Shown one piece after another: positions 59,806 to 64,000 of a DNA stretch of 64,000 nt. The stretch comes from Streptomyces rubiginosohelvolus (GTDB lineage: Bacteria; Actinomycetota; Actinomycetes; Streptomycetales; Streptomycetaceae). The notes beneath the pieces were generated by a model that saw only the letters and a list, made by a program, of their open reading frames with translations, had not been told where the DNA came from and made no database searches. The stretch lies in contig NZ_BMTW01000022.1 of the NCBI RefSeq assembly GCF_014649875.1, forward strand, positions 1-64,000, given 5' to 3'. Position numbers and translations under genes: made by a program. Numbering within the stretch: position 1 is the stretch's first letter; the number at the start of each line of letters is the position of its first letter.

Positions 59806-61281
59806 TCAGAGGAGGGCGCGGCCGACCAGGTAGACGGCCGGGGCCGCCAGGGTCAGCGGCAGCGCCACCCCGGCGGTCATGTGCACGAACCGGGACGGGT
59901 AGTCGTAGCTCGCCACGCGCAGCCCGATGAGCGCGCAGCCGGCCGCCGCGAGACCGAGCAGCGTGCCCTGCTGCCCGAAGTCGGTCGAGTTGCCGAGGAC
60001 GAGCCCCGTGCCCAGCCCCGTGACCAGCGCCATCACGAGGGAGGCCGCGCCGGGCAGCGGAAGGGCGCGGACGAGCGCGGCCGCCGCGACGGCCGCCCCG
60101 CCGACGACCACCGCGTCCGGAGCCGCCGCGAGGAATCCGCCCGCGAGCACCGCCAGGGACGCGGAGACGACGGTGGCCATCAGTCCGTACATCCGCTCGT
60201 CCGCCCCCGCGTGGCTACGGAGCTGGAGGACCACGGTGAGCAGCACCCAGACGCCGAGGGTGCCCAGCAGCGCGGCGGGGCCGTGCTCCCGGCCCGCCAC
60301 GAGCAGGGCGACATCGGCGACAAGACCCCCGGCGAAGGCGAGCGCGATGCCCTGGCGGGCGGGCCACATGCCGTTGAGCCGGAACCAGCCGGCGGCCGTC
60401 ACCGCCTGGAGGAGCACCACCGGGACGAGCAGGGCGTACGTCCCGATCGCCGCGCCGCCCGCGAGCAGCAGGCCGAGCGCGGCGGTGAGCGCCGCGGGCT
60501 GGATCCCCGGCGGGATGATCGGCGAGCGCCCTTCGGCGCGGGCCCGCTGGGCGTCGGTGATCCGGGCGTTGCCCAGCGTCGTGGGCGCGCTGTAGCCGGT
60601 GTCGCCGGGCCCCGGCTGCGCGGTGGTGGCGGGCGCGGGGGCGGTCACCGGCTCGGGTGCGGGGGCGGCCGGTGCGGCGGGCGTGGCCGGGACCTCGGGC
60701 GGCAGCGGGTAGGAGCCCGAGGCGCCCTGGGGCGGCAGGTAGGCGGTGTCGGCGGCCGAGGAGGGGTACGCCTGCTGCGGCTGCTGTGCCTGGTGGTGCG
60801 GGGGCTGCGGCTGCTGGTGCTGGTGCTGCTGCCCGTACGGCCCGGGCTGCGGCTGACTGTACGGCTGGGGCTGACCGTACGGCTGAGGCTGCTGTTGCGC
60901 GTACGGCTCCGGCTGCTGCGGCTGCCCGTACGGCTCCGGCTGCTGCGGCTGCCCATGGCCGTGGCCCTGCGCGTATCCCTGGCCCTGCCCGTAGCCGTCG
61001 CCCTGGCCGTAGTCGTGAGCGTGCCCGTAGCCGTCGCCCTGCCCCTGTCCGTACCCCTGGCCCCGCGCCTGCCCCGGGTCCCCCTCCGGGCGGATCGTCG
61101 GCTGGTACTGCGTGTCCCAGGTCGGCGCCTGCCACGTCTGCGTGCCGCCCTGGTCGAAGGCGGCCGGCTCCTGGGGCCCGGCGTGCTGCCCGGCCGTGCC
61201 GTCGGGCCACTGCTGCGGCGCGGGCCGCTGCGGGTGCTCGGGGTCGTACGGATACGGGTACTGCTGATCGCTGCTGCTCAT
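59806..61281 (-). CDS. Polytopic membrane protein with long Gln/Gly/Tyr-rich tail
   Basis: A 491-residue protein. Residues 1-240 are disordered and composed of Gly-Tyr-Gln-Gly and Pro-Gln-Gln-Pro repeats (YGQGQG, QPQQPEPYGQ). From about 265 on, roughly nine to ten hydrophobic helices follow. The basic linker before the helices (DAQRARAEGRSP) faces the cytoplasm. No transport motif is visible. ATG 61281 with GGAGGG. A 27-bp DNA repeat codes the PYGQPQQPE units. Function unknown; a cell-envelope scaffold is conceivable. Confidence 0.78.
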   Translation of the reverse strand: MSSSDQQYPYPYDPEHPQRPAPQQWPDGTAGQHAGPQEPAAFDQGGTQTWQAPTWDTQYQPTIRPEGDPGQARGQGYGQGQGDGYGHAHDYGQGDGYGQGQGYAQGHGHGQPQQPEPYGQPQQPEPYAQQQPQPYGQPQPYSQPQPGPYGQQHQHQQPQPPHHQAQQPQQAYPSSAADTAYLPPQGASGSYPLPPEVPATPAAPAAPAPEPVTAPAPATTAQPGPGDTGYSAPTTLGNARITDAQRARAEGRSPIIPPGIQPAALTAALGLLLAGGAAIGTYALLVPVVLLQAVTAAGWFRLNGMWPARQGIALAFAGGLVADVALLVAGREHGPAALLGTLGVWVLLTVVLQLRSHAGADERMYGLMATVVSASLAVLAGGFLAAAPDAVVVGGAAVAAAALVRALPLPGAASLVMALVTGLGTGLVLGNSTDFGQQGTLLGLAAAGCALIGLRVASYDYPSRFVHMTAGVALPLTLAAPAVYLVGRALL

Positions 61282-61291
61282 GGCCTGCGGT

Positions 61292-61546
61292 TCACCCTCC
61301 TGCGAACGGCGGGAGCACCTCGACCGTGCCGCCCTCGGCAAGGCGTACGGTCTCATGCTCGCGGGTCCCCACGGGGTCCCCGTCGATGAGGAACGAGCAC
61401 CGCCGGAGCACCTGGCTCAGCTCGCCGGGGTGCCTCGCGCGCACCGCGTCGAGCGCCTCGGCGAGGGTCGCCGCCGCGTACGGCTCCTCCGCGGTGCCCG
61501 CGGCGGCCTTCGCCGCGGCCCAGTAGCGGATCGTCCCCGCTGCCAT
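61292..61546 (-). CDS. MoaD/ThiS family sulfur carrier
   Basis: An 84-residue ubiquitin-fold protein ending in the Gly-Gly tail (LPPFAGG) needed for thiocarboxylation, so it should carry sulfur for molybdopterin or another cofactor. IRYWAAAKAAAGTAEE and VLRRCSFLIDG match MoaD-like proteins. ATG 61546 with GAAGGAG. It lies 10 bp before the membrane protein gene and 62 bp after the hydrolase gene. Confidence 0.9.
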   Translation of the reverse strand: MAAGTIRYWAAAKAAAGTAEEPYAAATLAEALDAVRARHPGELSQVLRRCSFLIDGDPVGTREHETVRLAEGGTVEVLPPFAGG

Positions 61547-61608
61547 GGCGCCACTCCTTCGGTCGGTCGGTTCGTCGGACGCCTCGTGCGTCAGCTCTCC
61601 ATGATGGG

Positions 61609-62559
61609 TCACGCGGGCGGTGTGCCCGTCGCCCAGTCGGCGATACGGGCCAGGAGGGCGTCGTCCGCCGCGTTCTCCGCGTGGCCCATCCCCCGCTCCA
61701 CCCACAGCTCCGCGCCGCCGGGACCGGCCGCCTCGGCCAGCATCCTCGGGTGGTCGAGCGGGAAGTACGGGTCGCGGTCGCCGTGCACGAGCAGCAGCGG
61801 GGCCGGGGCGATGAGCGGGACCGAGGCGACCGGGGAGAGCGGGACGGGGTCCCAGTCCTCGGTGGCGATACGGGTACGGAATCCGTAGCGGCCGACGAGG
61901 CGGCCCGAGGGGCGGGTGACCACCCAGTGCAGCCGGCGCATCGGGGCCGTCCCCCGGTAGTACCAACGGGCGGGCGCACTGACGGAGACCACCGCGTCCG
62001 AGTGCGCCCCCGTGCGCCGTATGCGCCCCTCGCGCTCCGGCACGCGAACGGGTGTAACCCCGGCCGCGGATTCCGCGCCCCTGTCGACGGGCTCCGCCGT
62101 ATACAGAGCCCCGTGCCGGAGCACCACCGAGCCGCCCATCGAGAACCCGACCGTCACCACCCGGGTGTGCCCGAGCTGTCGCGCCCAGGCCACCGCCGCC
62201 GCCAGGTCCAGCACCTCGCGGTCGCCCACCGTGGAGCGCCCGCCGGACCGTCCGTGGCCCCGGAACGAGAACGTGATCACGGCCGCACGCTGGGCGAACA
62301 CCCGCGCGGCACGGCGTACGGCGGGACGGTCGGCCGACCCGGTGAACCCGTGCGCGACGACGATCGCGGGGGTCGCCGCCGGGGTCGCGGCGAGGGCCTT
62401 GGCCGCCCGGTCGCCGGGTGCTCCGAAGCCCGCCGTACACGGCTCGTACACCGCTTCGACCGGCACGCCGTCATCCGTCAGCAATGTGGCGAATCGTGGG
62501 GGTGGCGTGAGCAAGGGAACAGAGGAACCCCGGAATCGACCCTCGGACACGGAACTCAT
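61609..62559 (-). CDS. Alpha/beta hydrolase
   Basis: A 316-residue hydrolase with VVAHGFTGS (oxyanion region), GFSMGGSVVL (nucleophile Ser), Asp in VHGDRDPYFP and His in GMGHAENA. It resembles actinobacterial lysophospholipase/serine-aminopeptidase-like proteins. ATG 62559 faces the glnR promoter region. Substrate unknown. Confidence 0.88.
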   Translation of the reverse strand: MSSVSEGRFRGSSVPLLTPPPRFATLLTDDGVPVEAVYEPCTAGFGAPGDRAAKALAATPAATPAIVVAHGFTGSADRPAVRRAARVFAQRAAVITFSFRGHGRSGGRSTVGDREVLDLAAAVAWARQLGHTRVVTVGFSMGGSVVLRHGALYTAEPVDRGAESAAGVTPVRVPEREGRIRRTGAHSDAVVSVSAPARWYYRGTAPMRRLHWVVTRPSGRLVGRYGFRTRIATEDWDPVPLSPVASVPLIAPAPLLLVHGDRDPYFPLDHPRMLAEAAGPGGAELWVERGMGHAENAADDALLARIADWATGTPPA

Positions 62560-62692
62560 GTGGGCTATTCTGCTGCGAAGAGGATCCGGGCAATGCAGCC
62601 CCCGGGTCCTTTTGTGCTTTACGGGCGTTGTTACGACGACGTTTCCACAAGCTCAGCGGTCCCCGGGGCGCGGGACCGCACGCAATACCCGC
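62560..62692. other. Upstream half of the glnR/hydrolase divergent region
   Basis: This 133-bp segment, somewhat AT-richer than its surroundings, carries the promoter of the minus-strand hydrolase gene. I see no clear GlnR-type GTnAC repeats. Confidence 0.4.
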
Positions 62693-62721
62693 TTGACGTA
62701 CGAAGCAGTGCCGCATACTCC
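62693..62721 (+). promoter_or_regulatory. glnR promoter
   Basis: TTGACG (62693-62698) and TACTCC (62716-62721) with a 17-bp spacer, about 55 bp before an 18-codon upstream ORF. It is the best sigma-HrdB-like promoter in the region. Confidence 0.7.
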
Positions 62722-62775
62722 CCCGGGTCCGACCCGGGAGTGCCCCTCTCGCAGGGAACGAGGAGGACCGACGTA

Positions 62776-62832
62776 ATGGGCGAGCGAACCGTGCAACACG
62801 ATCGACCGAACCAGGCAGGTGGGCGGCGATGA
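62776..62832 (+). CDS. 18-aa upstream ORF coupled to glnR
   Basis: AGGAGG (62761-62766) lies nine bases before ATG 62776, which begins MGERTVQHDRPNQAGGRR and ends with a TGA overlapping the glnR ATG (ATGA). glnR itself has only a weak GGTGGGCGG site, so its translation probably depends on this small ORF. The peptide is basic and polar with several Gln/Asn; regulatory meaning is unknown. Confidence 0.7.
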   Translation: MGERTVQHDRPNQAGGRR

Positions 62833-63647
62833 GTTCACTGCTGCTTCTGACGAACGCACTCCAGCCGTCGACGGAGGTGCTCCCCGCACTCGGTCTTCTG
62901 CTCCACAGCGTGCGGGTGGCCCCCGCCGAGGGCCCGGCCCTCGTGGACACCCCGGGCGCCGACGTGATCCTCGTCGACGGGCGGCGCGACCTTCCGCAGG
63001 TCCGCTCGCTCTGTCAGCTCCTGCGCTCCACGGGCCCCGGCTGTCCGCTGATCCTCGTCGTCACCGAGGGCGGTCTCGCGGCCGTCACCGCCGACTGGGG
63101 CGTGGACGACGTCCTGCTGGACACGGCGGGACCGGCGGAGGTCGAGGCGCGGCTGCGCCTCGCCATGGGCCGCCAGCAGATCACCTCCGACGACTCCCCG
63201 ATGGAGATCCGCAACGGTGACCTCTCCGTCGACGAGGCGACGTACAGCGCGAAACTCAAGGGCCGGGTCCTGGACCTGACCTTCAAGGAGTTCGAACTGC
63301 TGAAGTACCTCGCCCAGCACCCGGGCCGGGTGTTCACCCGCGCCCAGCTCCTGCAGGAGGTCTGGGGGTACGACTACTTCGGCGGTACGCGGACGGTCGA
63401 CGTCCACGTACGGCGGCTGCGCGCCAAGCTCGGCCCCGAGCACGAGTCGCTGATCGGGACCGTCCGTAACGTCGGCTACCGCTTCGTCGTGCCGGAGAAG
63501 GTCGAGCGCGCGGCCGAGGAGGCGAAGGAGCGCGCGGGTGGACGGCAGAAGGCGGACGGCCCCGGCGCCCGGCCCGTCGCCCGATCGGAGCAGTCCTCTT
63601 CGGCCACGGCGGAGGAAGAAGCCCCGGTGGAGGCTGCCAAGAGGTAG
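62829..63647 (+). CDS. glnR: Global nitrogen response regulator GlnR
   Basis: A 272-residue OmpR-family orphan regulator. The N-terminal receiver-like domain (MSSLLLLTNALQPSTEVLPA..., DVILVDGRRDLPQV) is the atypical homodimerising receiver of GlnR, which is not phosphorylated; the winged helix (about 125-222) ends TVRNVGYRFVVPEK. A 50-residue Glu/Ala/Arg-rich tail follows. It activates glnA, amtB and nitrite/nitrate genes in nitrogen limitation. Translationally coupled to the upstream ORF. Confidence 0.95.
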   Translation: MSSLLLLTNALQPSTEVLPALGLLLHSVRVAPAEGPALVDTPGADVILVDGRRDLPQVRSLCQLLRSTGPGCPLILVVTEGGLAAVTADWGVDDVLLDTAGPAEVEARLRLAMGRQQITSDDSPMEIRNGDLSVDEATYSAKLKGRVLDLTFKEFELLKYLAQHPGRVFTRAQLLQEVWGYDYFGGTRTVDVHVRRLRAKLGPEHESLIGTVRNVGYRFVVPEKVERAAEEAKERAGGRQKADGPGARPVARSEQSSSATAEEEAPVEAAKR

Positions 63648-63671
63648 GTCCATCCGCGTAGACTGCCGCGC

Positions 63672-64000
63672 GTGGCCAAGGTGACGCGGGACGATGTGGC
63701 GAGACTGGCGGGGACGTCGACCGCGGTCGTCAGCTACGTCATCAACAACGGACCCCGGCCGGTCGCCCCGGCCACGCGCGAGCGGGTGCTCGCCGCGATC
63801 AAGCAGTTGGGCTACCGGCCCGACCGGGTCGCCCAGGCCATGGCCTCGCGCCGCACGGACCTCATAGGCATGATCGTGCCGGACGCCCGGCAGCCGTTCT
63901 TCGCGGAGATGGCGCACGCGGTCGAACAGGCCGCCGCCGAGCGCGGGAAGATGGTGCTCGTCGGCAATTCCGACTACCGCGACGAGCGCGAGGTCCACTA
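63672..64000 (+). CDS. LacI family regulator, N-terminal part (cut by window edge)
   Basis: GTG 63672 begins VAKVTRDDVARLAGTSTAVV, the LacI HTH and hinge region (IKQLGYRPDRVAQAMASRRT), then the start of the sugar-binding domain (IGMIVPDARQPFFAEMAHAVEQ). 109 codons are visible. It lies 24 bp after glnR; known Streptomyces neighbours are a LacI repressor. Ligand unknown. Confidence 0.92.
   Translation, partial: MAKVTRDDVARLAGTSTAVVSYVINNGPRPVAPATRERVLAAIKQLGYRPDRVAQAMASRRTDLIGMIVPDARQPFFAEMAHAVEQAAAERGKMVLVGNSDYRDEREVH

Overview
The window is a very high-GC actinobacterial chromosome segment, almost certainly from a Streptomyces. Supporting signs are frequent GTG starts, ATGA/GTGA stop-start overlaps, a mycothiol gene (mshA), PhoR-PhoP/PhoU, MsiK, CarD, GlnR, Nur, the RsiG anti-sigma factor and SpoIIE/STAS/HATPase partner-switch proteins. 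From memory (not searched), the order msiK - rlmB - cysS - ispF/ispD - carD - phoP/phoR - phoU - gpmA - mshA - nur - sulfurtransferase - glnR - LacI follows the conserved core of Streptomyces chromosomes (S. coelicolor about SCO4240 down to SCO4158).

Layout. 1-3260: drug-export ABC pair (cut at the left edge), a degenerate about 48-bp minisatellite, then a HicB-like protein and a DUF4097 protein. 3563-8280: six partner-switching genes. A PAS/GAF/SpoIIE phosphatase, a CarH-like cobalamin sensor and a STAS protein form one overlapping operon; opposite lie STAS, HATPase and STAS genes. 8414-20310: tRNA-Thr, msiK, a sugar nucleotidyltransferase, a DoxX protein, rlmB, cysS, ispF/ispD, carD and a DUF461 lipoprotein. 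20434-23697: phosphate regulation (phoP-phoR, PHO box, phoU) and an unlisted 49-residue Cys-rich peptide. 23784-26092: an MFS exporter and gpmA.

26140-29020 is an accessory island of visibly lower GC and foreign codon use. It holds the stub of a tyrosine integrase, a 52-aa ORF with a strong ribosome site, and a large DUF262-AlbA_2/Schlafen fusion that is the best candidate for an undescribed defence gene. 29021-31792 is semi-accessory: a methyltransferase, a YunG protein, a small toxin-antitoxin pair and a lipoprotein. 32011-40581: a kinase-like protein, YbjN, mshA, a methyltransferase, an NlpC/P60 hydrolase, a receiver-PP2C phosphatase, an HbhA-like protein and an XRE regulator with a perfect palindrome upstream. 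40711-49144: a MerR-hydrolase fusion facing a hydrolase/HAD/kinase operon, two TetR regulators, a DrrAB-type exporter with two tandem operators, and an Eis-like acetyltransferase.

49169-64000: asparaginase, rsiG, dtd, ygfZ, nur, nitrobindin, a 33-aa membrane peptide, three coupled membrane-anchored proteins, DsrE, DUF3099, a sulfur operon (DUF1416 and thiosulfate sulfurtransferase preceded by a 26-aa Cys-containing leader peptide), DUF2993, a disordered membrane protein, MoaD/ThiS, a hydrolase, glnR (with an 18-aa translationally coupled upstream ORF) and the start of a LacI regulator. Several small coding sequences shorter than usual gene-calling limits were found by reading ribosome binding sites.
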